Origin: Augochlora pura
Taxonomy: Eukaryota; Arthropoda; Insecta; Hymenoptera; Halictidae
Reading direction: 5' to 3'
DNA: 64,000 nt
Assembly: GCF_028453695.1 (NCBI RefSeq)
Contig: NC_135774.1
Location: forward strand, 3,596,001-3,660,000
Part shown: in pieces, positions 25,701-37,537 of the stretch
How the letters are laid out: each line of letters begins with the position of its first letter
How positions within the stretch are numbered: the stretch's first letter is position 1
The notes under the pieces: generated by a model
The model's input: the letters and a program-made list of their open reading frames with translations, nothing else
Databases searched by the model: none
What the model was told of the DNA's origin: nothing
Program-made: the position numbers and the translations under genes

Positions 25701-28700
25701 GTACCCTCGATCGCTCCCGTTCCACCACGAAAAGAACGAGACGCGTGCGACGAAAATAGAGAAAAAGCGCTTTTCTCAGCTGTCGCCGGTAATCTATTTA
25801 AGGCGGCGAATAATCATTCCGCGGAGTCCGTCCGAACGATTAGTCGCGTTTAACGTCTGTCAATGGTCGATTACGGATTTATGAGATGCAACGGTTTTCG
25901 ATCGCGGGTCAACGGTGATCGACACCGCATCGCGCCGGTGCATCCTCTATACACGAAGCGCCGCGCCGCGTATTAAGGTCAATCGGTAGAAATATCCACG
26001 ATACAACGATTCGGCGGAACGATAGAGACGGGAAGCGCGGCTTCGGCGCGCCGAGTCCTCCTCGCCTCCGCTCGTGAAAAACCCCGAACGGTGGACGGGC
26101 GCCGAACGACCGTGCGTTCTCGCTTTCAGAAACGGTTCGGCGGCCGGTCTTTGGTTTTCGAAAAATCGCGCGAATTACTCGGCCGTTGCGCAACGGCCGA
26201 TGGAATCGTTTCCAGGAACGCTCCGCGTTGCCTGCCCTTATGAAGAATTCAACCGAGTTGTGTGGATAGACGAGCGACGCTGCAGTCTCGGATAGAGAGA
26301 TAGATAGATGGCAAAGGAGAGATAATAGACCTATGGGGGAAGCGAGAGGCGCGGAGGAGAAAAGGGTCGTTGTGTCGGGAAGGAGGCGAGAGAGAAAGAC
26401 GGATGGTGCGACCGATGCGAGAAAGGGAGAAAAGCAGAAAGAGAAAGAGAGAAAGAGAGAGAGAAAGAGAGTAAGAGAAAGAGAAAGAGAAAGAGAGCGA
26501 GAGAGAGAGGGACGCAACGAGTGCGGGCAACGGGTGAAAGAGAGAGGCAAAGTTTCGGGAAGGAGAAGCCCGCGAAGAGAATTCGAGAGGCCACAAATCA
26601 CGGAACGGTGGTGTGGGGCGTTGGAAGTAGGGTTCGTCGGAAGGTGGAAGAGGGCCGGAGAGGTCGGAGGCAGCGATAACAGGGGGGTGGACGGGCGGAC
26701 GGGTGGACGGGTGGACGGGTGGACGGTTGGTCGGGTGACGGGGCAGGGTGGCGTAACCGGGTTGGGAACAGGGGCGAAGTAAGAGGTGGAGGCAGAGAGG
26801 CATAGGTAGAAGCAGTGGAGGAGTGGCAGGCTGCAGACGCGGGGCGCGACATGCTTTATGACGTCTGTTCATCACATCGCCCCAGTCTCATAAATTAGAA
26901 ATCACCCCTTAGATAGCTGGCACCCATCTACGATGGCGTCAGTGCCGTATCGTGGGAGGCAGGGATCGCCTCCGACTCCGACCCGTCCGATGCGCAAGAA
27001 GGCGGGAGAGGAGTGCGGGAGGAGAGCGCGGCCAGGGCGAGCGGAGGAGAGGAGAGGAGAGAGAGCGGAGAGAGAGAGAGAGAGAGAGAGAGCGGAGAGC
27101 GGTCGTGTGCGGGTGTACGGGCGTGCGAGTATACGGGTGTGCGGGAGACCCGCGCTGCGGAGCGACGGAGAGAAAGAACGGTGGGGGAGCGAAGGGGCAG
27201 CACGGACGACGGCAATAATTTTCACCGTATGTCACGCCGGTGAAAGAAAAAAGAACTGGGCATGGCTCCGAAGGATCGCGCGAACATTCCTGTTCATTCT
27301 GCCGTGTTCTCTTCCGCTCGCGTTTTAGACGGCGACCGAGCGACCGGCCAGCCTCTCGCGGCTACCGAAACGAGGCCCGCAGATCCGCATCGAAGGTATC
27401 GCGAACAAAGGACGAATAAACTTTGCCGGAAACTTGCGACCGGTGTGCCGGGATCAAGAGAGACAGAGAGAGAGAGAGGGAGAGAGGGAAGAGTGAGAGA
27501 CCGCGCCGTCTCGCGCGATCCGGTCCGCGCGGTCGCCGGCTTCGCGATAATCGACGTCGATTAAATCGACGCGTCATCGGTCGACCGATTAGCCTTCCTC
27601 GGGAATATGGAATTTGACGCGTACGCGATCCAGCTCCGTCGACGGCGGACGGAAGGCGGCCAGCGAGGCGGCGGCGGCGAGGCTGGCGAGGCTGGCGGGG
27701 CCGGCGGGGCGACGAGGCGACGGGACGATGGAGGAGGGCGACGAGACGCCGGAGGAGAGCGCGACGTCGACCTGTCGTTACTGTCGCTCCAGACACTCGC
27801 TGATCTACCACTTCCCCTTTCCATCCGTTCGTTCCCCGCTTTCTTCGCCCACCCTGACGCGCTACGTCCACCTTCTTTCTGGCGAGAGGAGCGACGAGTG
27901 CGGCGAACTGACACCGTGCCAAATATCTTCCGTTCTTTCCCCTGGCTACACCTCGGCTCGCCTTCCGTTTCGTTTCATTCGTTTCACTCGTTCTCTCGTT
28001 CTCTTCCGCTCGCTTATTCGTTCCACCGTTGCACGCCGTTACACACCGCGCGTCGCGCCGCGCCGCGCCGCGCCTCGTCGATCCGCGGCCGTACGCGCCG
28101 TGATTCACCGAGTCATCAAACCCGCGCGCACGCGGCGATAACGCACGGGAATTTTCGGTGGGTGCCGTCGATTCGTAGCCGACCAATTGATTCCGGCCGA
28201 GAGATCCGCGCTCGCGCTCGCGCGCCCGCGATCGCCGCCCGTAACGCGCCAGACGATACAAAATCGAGCGGAGAATCGCGACGTTTTTTTTTTAATCCGA
28301 CTGCGGAGCAAACGACGCGGACGCGGACGCCGACGACGCCAACGCCGACGCCGACGCCGACGACCATTCGAGAGCACCAAGTTCGGCGAGAGCACGGGGG
28401 AAACAAATCGAAATCTTTAACGGTGCTCGCGGCCAGACGGATTTGTTGTCGAGGAAACTTTAATTGGTTCTCGAATCCTAACGATTAATTAATCTTCGAT
28501 TGACTCTCGACTACTAATGAATCGTTACGAGGGATCTTTGCCCCGGGTACACCGAAGAGGCACTTCGCCGTGCCGAACGAAGGACAAACTTGGAAACTGG
28601 TAATCGTCGCGATTACTTATTCGAGCGGGTTTCGTCGCGACCTGCCCGGTCCCCGGATTTCCTATCGCGACGCCCGAGAGAATTCTTCGCCGCGGTGCCA

Positions 28701-30896
28701 CCGTAGGTGCCACACACGCGCCCGTCTTGTCGGTCAACGCCAGGATATCGGCGGTCCGCAGCGAGACACGGGGACGCGCGCGCGCGGGGGGAGGGTTGCT
28801 CGCGAAAAGCAGGGTTTTGTAGACAAGAATGAGGTCGCGTGCATAGTCGCTGTCCGGTGTGGGTTACAGACTGTTCCCGTGACAGGGCGACGGGTTCCTG
28901 TCGCGCGTAAACGTTCGATTCGTTCGATGCGCCGGAGAATGCTACGCCGTGAAAAGTGTGGAGATAGGGTGTCTCGCGAAGGGACGCGGCGTCCGTGGCA
29001 CGGGCAGCAACAGCATCGGCAACGGCCGAGAGAACCGATGCAACGTTACGAGAACGAAGAAGAGGCGCCGAAGGGTAGACGAAGGGGGGAGGGAGGGGGG
29101 GGCGGGGTGGAGAAAGTTGACAGCGGTGGTAGTAGTAGCGGCGTAAAGGTGGTAGTGGTTGACGAAGGGGACCGTGGCGCGTTCGCCGCCGCCGCGCCAC
29201 TACTACTACTACTACCACCACCACCACCAGCACCACCACCACCGGCGTTTCACGTACCGTTTACGCGAACGATACAGAAGGGTGAGCGAGTTTCGAGTGT
29301 GGATTCGACGGTGAGGCGAAGCTGTCCATCTCGCGGCACGTCGCGGTAGAATGGAGTCGTGGAGTAGGTCGAGGGGTGGGTGGACGGACGGTCGAAGGTG
29401 GAGAAGCAGGACGAGGGTGGGCGAGGAGGACGAGGAGGACGCGGGAAGAGGTGGTAAAATCGGGTGGTCGGAGGTGGGTGTTTGAATGGGAGGGTGGTAG
29501 CTGTCGCTCGCCCGGGCAGCAGACGTCTTCTGACCCGGCCGGTGGCTCAACTCGACTCAACTAGACTCTGGTTGCTGGCAGGAGGCAGCAGCCGGAGAAG
29601 GAGCAGGAGGAGGTGGAGGAACGGGGGGCGAGAGGGAGCGAGAGCCGCGAGAGCGAGATCGCGCGGAAAGGAGAGGCAGAGACAGAGTGAGAGAGAGAGA
29701 GAAATAGAGAGAGAGAGAGAAACGGTGGCACGGGGGTCAGGGGAAAAGGAAGGTTCGCGCGGAGGAGACGAGAGGAGACGAGAGGAGACGCGAGCAGGGA
29801 TAGAGAGTAGGGTGGGTAGGTGATGGCGATGGTGAGGGGTGCGGATGGTAGGTGCATTGCTTTTCACAGGAGAAGGTGGAGGAAGTTGGGGTCGTAAGGG
29901 TGGCAAGCGTATCGATCCGGACGGAGCTTGGCTGACGGCTGACGAGGCCGTCACGCGAGACGAGTCGAGTCGAGACCAGACGAGACGAGACGAGACGAGA
30001 CGGGACGGGACGGGCCGGGACGAAACGACACGAGACGGGTCGAGACGAGACGATACGGCCGGACGGATGGACGGACGTACGGTCGGACGAACGGAGAAAA
30101 CCCCACTACGATCTTCCCTTCTACGGTGGAGAGTAGAGAGTATCGTGGAGGGTCGCGGGCGTCAGGGTGGATGAAGCGGCGAGCTCTAGTAGACTCGAGG
30201 GAGAGGATGTAGAAAGATCGCGGCGACCGGAGGACGAAGGACGGAGGACCGAGGGGCCACGAGGGAAACTCGAGAGATACTGCTTACTTCCCCTTCGGGG
30301 CCTTCTCGTTGCGAAACAGTACCTAGATTGTACGTGCACGGCCGAATAGCTTGGCCACTGTACCGCGATACCGTCGTGATCCCCCTTTCCTACCGTCGTA
30401 CTTTCCTCGTACCCGTACTCTCGTGCACAGTCCGCACACCGAAAAGAGTGCGCGCGCGTGTGCATCCTTTCCTTTCCTTTCCTTTCCTTTCCCTTCCCTT
30501 CCCTACCCTTTTCTTCCCTTGCCCTGCCTTGCCTTGCCTTTTCCTACCCCGTAGCCTCGTCCCTTCCCTGTTCCTACCCTCGCTGCCCCGCTCTGTACGT
30601 CTCGCTCTACGAATTCCGCGTGTACATTTACGAGTTTTGGCTCGGCATTCCATCCAACTTCCTATCGAAGACGGAGCAAACTTCTGTCTTCCGGTTACGG
30701 AAGTCTCGGTACTTTCGCGAATTTTTACGAGAATGATCGTTCCTCTTAATGAGGGGTGGTGCGCGATCGTTTGCGTTGAACGCGCGCGCTTCTTTCGATC
30801 GATACCGAAACAACTTGGACAGTTTCGATGGCTTCGAACCGCGAACGAGAAGAGCTTTTCGGTTTCACGAGGCGAGCGTTCAAATATTTTCAACGC

Positions 30897-30932
<36 letters not shown>

Positions 30933-32600
30933 CGGAGGGACGGTGAATTGATTTCCCGTTGCGTTTGCTCGGCGTCCGTCCAGTTTGTTCCACGACGGGC
31001 AGGGGTGACCGGAGGGTTTTCCTCTGTTCCGCTTCCTCGTTGCAGCTCCTTCGCCGTTCGCACCCTCTTTACAAATCCGTCATCGCCGTCCCCCGCCCTC
31101 TCGCCAAATCTCGCCGGATCTCGCCGGATCACGGCGGCATTCGAATGAAAAGCCGTCCCTCCCCGTCCGGTCCTGGGTCGGTCGCTTGGCTCCTTTTGGT
31201 TTTCGGGTTCGCGGATCGCGCGTCGCGATTTAGTTAACCGCGCGCGCGTGCATAGCTCTGCGTGCGGTGTGCTCCGCGCGCGCGAGCGTCTCGAGGGTAT
31301 ATCCGAGGCGAGGCGAGGCGAGAGGAGAAAAGACACGGTGCAGCGTGGCGTGGTTCGACGGGGGTGGCCGCCGGTGCGTGCGGGGAATGGCCAAACGAGA
31401 GACGAAGGAGGAAGAGGTCAAACGCACTACCGCCTCCGCCTGCTTGTTCGCGAACCTAGCCGCAAAGCGAGCGTTGTCGCAAAGGCAAAAGGCACTCGCC
31501 GCGCGCAAAGGCCAAACACCGAAAGTCACTTAAGCGTGCCGGCACGTTCGACGCCGGTCCGCGCCGCTTCAAGCTGCCCCGCACGGTGCTCCGTTGCACG
31601 CCGTACACCGCACCGGTAGTTCGTTTTCGAGTGGCACGGCGTGTCGCCGCCGCGGGGACACGCCGTTGCGTTCCCCGCGCCGATCAACGCTGAGCGCCGA
31701 GCGGCGCAAAGAGAATTAGAAAAGGAATTCGTAAGAACGGTGTCCCCACGATGATTCCCAGCCCCATCGGCGAGATTCGACACGATCACGGCTCTCCGCG
31801 TCTTTCCTTCCCCCCTCCCCCCTGTTTTTTCGACGGCCGCTTTCCTTTTTACGTTTCCATCGTGTGCCGCGCACCGAAACGGTCGATAACTCCGTCTCGA
31901 TCCGGGTTCGTCGAGCCGATCTATTGTCTCCGCGGTCTCGTCTGCCACCGGTGGCGAGCGCGGCGGACGAACGATGCGGATGCGCGTCCCGCCGTGTATG
32001 GACCGAGCCCGCAAACGCGTAGAATCACCCGCGCGACTGTTTGTCGGGCGAGCCGAGAGGAGCAACAAATCCCCTGGTAAACATAAAACAACCGGGCTGG
32101 GGAGCGACCACGGATCGAGACGATACGGATGCCCTTTGATGTGCTGCCACCACCCGCGAGCCACCGTACCAGCTCCTTTATGGCAGCCATCGGGCATCTG
32201 TCGTACCGGCGTCTTTCTCTCCGGCTAATTTATTAGCGCCGCCGAGAGAATGGGGCGCGGAGAAAGATCCGGCAGGGCAGCAGGCGCTAGTTTCCGAGCC
32301 GCGTCTCTTCGCGGCGGTATAAATCGGGAGACGGATCAGTCGGATACAGTGACGCCGGTTTTACGAGCATCGAAAATAGGGTGAGAGGAGGCGAGAGATC
32401 GCGAACGCGGTAACGGCGGCGGCGACGACGCCGTTTTGCCTCTCGCGTTCTCTCGATATCTAACTCGCTCGCACGTTTCGCGCGATGAAAAGTTCCCTCG
32501 CGTCGAATCGTTCGCCTCGCGAGAGCGAGAGAGAGAGAGGAGAGAGAGGAGATAGGACAACGGCCGCTCGCACGAGACGCCGTTGTCATTGGATAGCGGA
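25701..32600. other. Non-coding GC-rich region with GA and GGAC-type arrays
   Basis: No gene is supported. The repeats include a GAAAGA/GA tract (26436-26511), GGACGGGT-type units (about 26687-26740), (GA)n tracts (27069-27094, 29686-29721, 30900-30930) and a TAC/CAC run (29200-29243). GAGAC pentamers (29966-30003) and CCTTT/CCCTT units (30467-30510) follow. A TATA/Inr-like pair lies at 32318-32351. Confidence 0.55.
32318..32351 (+). promoter_or_regulatory. TATA box and initiator-like pair
   Basis: TATAAA at 32318-32323 is followed by ACAGTG at 32346-32351, placing the initiator A 30 bases downstream. No transcript or exon is evident beyond it. Confidence 0.2.
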
Positions 32601-33150
32601 GTCGATCACTGCGTGCTGACCGGTTGCAGCTACCAATTAACTTTCGATTTATCAAATAAAACGGTTTGTATGGATCTTTATACTTCTGTTCACTTTATTT
32701 TTCAATAAAAATGTTTCGCGCGTCTTGTCTGGCAAGCATAAAGACAACCATTCGACGGCGAGCATTTCCCAACATCTATCGATTCAAAATCGTTACGATT
32801 AATTTTCGTTCGTGTATTATTGATACCTTTTTCTTAAGACCGTAATTAATGCCTTAATTGGTTTTAATATTAATAGTTAGTAATTAGTAGACCGTGGATT
32901 TTCATACAAGATAAAAACTGTCTTCGCCGATTGCGTGAAACGTAGATTAAGTAACCAGTCATTTCCTTCTGCAATAATTCCGATAGGTTGAAAATACCAA
33001 CATTTTAACATTCCCTCAATGTTTCTACTATTTATCTTGCCACGATCTCGCCATGAAAACGTAAAATACGCAGTCCAATAATTACGTATAGTTTCCACAA
33101 AGTTAGAATTTGCACGGAACGTTTGTAGTTCTGGGTCCGCTCGGACCCAG
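32601..33150. other. AT-rich island with an unexplained minus-strand frame
   Basis: This AT-rich island contains a 103-codon minus-strand frame (32877-33188) whose composition is less repeat-like than its neighbours, with Trp/Tyr/Phe-containing segments. I recognise no family and no splice context. It may be chance or a transposon fossil. Confidence 0.35.
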
Positions 33151-36100
33151 CCAATCCACGATCGAAGATCAATTGCGTGCGAGCGCAAGGCAAAGGCACA
33201 GCATCCGGCTCGACTATCCTAATCGAGGGGAGGGGGACTCTGGGCAGGAAAAGGAAGCCATCGTCGCCGTGGTCGCGAAATGGCCGATACGCGGCGATTG
33301 CTAACGGTGTAACGAGAAATTTCGCGGAATATTTATTTTCCACGGCGGCGCGCATTCTCGCGGGGAGCAGGCATCCGTCATTGCTCGGCCCGGCGGCGGC
33401 GTGCGCTCGAATTCGAACGATACTCGAGAAATATCGGCGCGGTCGAAACGCGGAGAGCGAAACGCGGAGAGCGAAACGCGAAAGCGACGAGTCTTCGTCG
33501 GCAAAAGCGCGTCTCATTTATCTCCCGACATATACTGCTTTTGGCATATTTGCTCGTCGATGCGATATCGCGTGTAAATCATGGTCACCGGAAATAATGG
33601 TGGCCGATTAGAAAGCTGATTTCGATGTGTACGCGGGCAACGCGGAAATCTCGGCTTCGAATCTTTCACGCATGGATAATTCGTTGCGCGTCGAAAGCCT
33701 GTTCACGGTTGTCGCCGGGTCCATCGAGATCCCGTCGGATCGACGGGGAACCCGTCCGTGGCCGGACGGACGGACGGACGGACGGACGGGCGGGGGGCTT
33801 TTTAAGAGACGAATCGCGATCACAGGGTACGCCGCAGGCAACGAGAGCATATGCCGTTGCCGTTTCGGCGATGCACGTTTTCCGGTGACCCGAGAGGAGC
33901 TTGCCGAGAGGGGCCGCCTTTTTCACCGGGGGTTGACGGATTTACGACGGTGGTGGAGGCGAGGAGCAGCCTACGGGACCCAAAAATGCGTCGGCATTGT
34001 TTGAGGTGAAAGTTTTGCGCAATGGGCGTAGGCTCGGGGCCACGGATCACCGAAAGGTTTTTACCGGGATCGCCGGTGAAATTTCACTCTGCCCTGCGTG
34101 AAGCAGGTATCCGTGGGGGCCCTGTGCAACGCGCGTGTCCTGCAGCGTCCTTTCCAGGACGACGCGAGCAGTCGTAAATTTTTTCCTCCGCAGTTAGCAG
34201 GCCGACCTCGGGGCCGGCACGGCGGCTAAGTCCACGGGAAAAACGTGTTCTCAGTTTTGTCCGTTCAAGGTCTCGCCTTTTTAAAAAACCAATGCTCACG
34301 GCCGTGCCGAGAACTTGAACTCTCGGCCGTCTCTCGAATCCTACGATCTCCGTTTCCGAACAGATCCGTGGACGCGCGCGAGTCATCGAGACGGACGACT
34401 CCGCGCGACCTCGATTCGTCGCGTAATTTTCAATTTTCTCGCGGCGCGCCGCGACACTTGGACGGGAACGGAGAGTCGCTCGTGTCCCGTAACACCAAAT
34501 ACCGAGGCAATCGGTAATCGGTATCGGAGCCCGACGCGGTGTTCAACGGTTGAATAAACGAGGCGCGCGCGCGTCTGTCGGCGAATGGATCATTTCCGTC
34601 CGGTTATCCCGGTTTCGGCGAATCTAGCGTGGAGTCTCGTGGCGTCCGCGGACAAGACGATATAGTGCCGGCGCTGGGCTTTATAATTCCGGACCTCCGA
34701 AAATATCTGGTAGCGAAGACGAACGGCGGCGGTGTTGGACGCGCGCGTGCGCGCGCGGCCGAAAGCACTTTTCCTGCTTTATGAATGGAGCGGTGGATCA
34801 CGGGAGTTACGGAGTTACGGAGAAACGCGCACGGAACGGACGGTGGCCAACTCGGGAGAGATCCTCCGCCTCGATTCAGCACCGTCGACGCGTTATTAGA
34901 ATCGCGCCGTTGCCGTGCTGCCGTGTTATCGAATAGACGAGAGACGTCGCGTCGCGTCGCGTCCTCGTCGGCTCTCGGAATGCCGTGGATCCACGGAACA
35001 ACGAGGTTGTCGATACTACTTCGGCAAAGTAGCACCGGCACCGCACCGCGTCACGCGGATGACGGGGTGTCCCCTGGATCCCGACCATATTTTCCCCTTA
35101 GCTTTTTCGAGAATGTATCTGGCTCGTCGCGCGACTAACTCGACGTCCGATCGAAAGGCGCGCCGGATCGCGTTGCAGCGGTGCTTGGCTTTTTCGGTTA
35201 CCGGGGACGAGAAGATGCCCCTAAACTGCACCTGTTGCGCCAGCCTACGAATTTCCTGACAAATGCCCGACGCGTTAGTTTAACGCGCTTTCGAATCTGC
35301 GCGATCGTCTGGCGGACGAAGAGGAAAACGGACACGCGAGAGCGGCCGAGCACAGCCCGCGCGCGCGTCCTTTCGCCGACGAGAGGCGGGATTTCGATTC
35401 TTTCGAAATTGATCGTCCAACGTGTCTAATCGATCGTCGGAACGAAGCGACTTCGAAACCTGTCTCCGCCTGCATTTCGATCGCCGTGGCTCGCGCGGTT
35501 CCAGCACGCGTGGACGGACGTCGTCGATATTTTATCAAGTATTTTTCAACGACGACCGGCCGCCGTGGCAGCAATCTTTCTCCGGGTAATATACCGTTGA
35601 TTAACTTCCCCGGAATAGCAATGGCAGCGCGAACGTAATTCTCGATAGACGGAAGATCGATTTGCACCGATCCGAGCCCGTACGTGTGTACGTTTTTCGC
35701 GCGCTCGCTCGCTCGCGTCTATAAACCTACGCCGTGCTCCGCTCGTTTCTCGGATCCTTTCACCGGGACATTGTAAATTAAGCGGAGAAATTAGCGCGCG
35801 TGATACGGTAATCGACTCCCGGAGCAAATTTTGTTGTTCCAGAAGTTCGCGGCGGTCACTTTCGCTGACGGCTTCATCGCCGAGGCTCTCCGCGGAGGCT
35901 GTTTTGCTCGAGCGGGTTCGACCGGCGTCGTCGCGACACGAGCACGCGATCATTTACATGGCACCGGCATCCTCTCGCGATCTCGTCTCGCGTCGTCGAA
36001 GCGACGAGGAACGTCGAAAGTATCGGGGAATCGGCGAACAGAGTCGCGCGACGTTCACTTTTCGGGAGAGGACGTGTCGGAAGGTGGAGCTTGTACGGAG

Positions 36101-37504
36101 GCTCGGACGCGTCTACCACCGCGGAAGCTGGCGAAAAACTGTGGCGTTTACGGCGCCGAAACTCCGTAGACTGCCGTTGGATTTATGTACGCGGCGAGCA
36201 TCCGCGCGCGCGCGCGCACAACGAGATTTATCGGCGCTTGGCCGAGTTTCGGTAGGGCAAGTTGAGTGAATTGTAAATGTTTCCGGCAGAACTTCACCAA
36301 GATGGCGTCCTCCGCCAGGGGCGAGTTTGTTTACGCCTCATGGCTTCCCCACGTGGGAAAAGCAGCATGGCGCGCATCAACCTTTCAAACCCAGGGTTCC
36401 ACTTGCCGTTTCACCGGCGTTCCATACCAACCGGTATTTACAAATTTCTCGCGTCCGATTCGAACCGATTCCCACCGATTCCCGTATCACCGTGTTACCT
36501 CGCGCGCGCTTCTTTTTCTCGACGAACGAGCACCGGACCGACCGATGTGCCTCGACATTTTCCCCGCTTTCTAATCGCTCCGCTCGCCCCGTTACGATGG
36601 AAACGAATTCTTCGGTTTGTTCTGCCGCGAGGCAAAGCCGATCGGACCCGAGCCGCGTTCTTCCGATAACCGGGAAAATACGACGGCCCGTGGCGTCCAG
36701 CGGCGATTGCCGGCGAACGTCGTCGCGCGAATGGAGCGATCAACCTTCGGCTCTCGATCGCGTTCACGGGATCGTTGAAATTTCCGTAGACCGAGATGGA
36801 AATAGCGCCGACCGGATCGACGCGCAAGAGAGTTTAACGCGCGCGCGCGCGCGCTTCAAATATCTTTCCGCCGCTGCGAAAAATAACTTAATCGGAGCGC
36901 GAAGTCGAGCTCGCGCGCTAGAGAATTCCTTGGGAGACGGACGACGGACCGCGATGCGACAACGACGGAGCCTCGACGTGCCGGCCACAACGTGCTCGCT
37001 CGTGTTTTTTCCACCGAGTTTAGATCGGCCGTCGATTACGGCGTGACGACCGTGGAGAAGGCAACGGCCGCGGCAGGTTGTCGCGAGCAGGTGTAGCAGC
37101 GCGCGTCGATCGAGGATCGATCCTTGCCGGTTCTCGCGGCCGGTAACGCGTGTGAACAATTGTAATTCGACTCACATTTCATACGTTGCGGAGCGTGCTG
37201 TTTCCTTCGGGGCATCTGCGTCCTGCGGAGGTGTTCGATTATCTGTGCGGGCTCCAGGTCTCTGCTCCTTAGACGCGGCCTCTATTCGGTTCCCAAACAT
37301 GTGACGGTGGTCCTCGAGAATGCTGCGGGAAGATCCCGGATAGATCTTCCGCGGCAGGGGGAAAAACGGCTCCAAGTTTCCCAGCACCGCGCACACAAAG
37401 TCACCCACTTGCACGTGTCCAAACGAGCACCGACTACCTCATCGCGAGTTCGCCGGATCCGTTTGTCGTCGGTCTTCCCAGGATCGGTGGCGACATCGTT
37501 ATCG

Positions 37505-37537
<33 letters not shown>

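Noticed and set aside
27607..28488. 293-codon + strand frame
   Set aside because: Gly-rich and Thr-Pro runs come from GGC and GACGCC repeats. An overlapping minus frame of 299 codons is equally open, so composition explains both.
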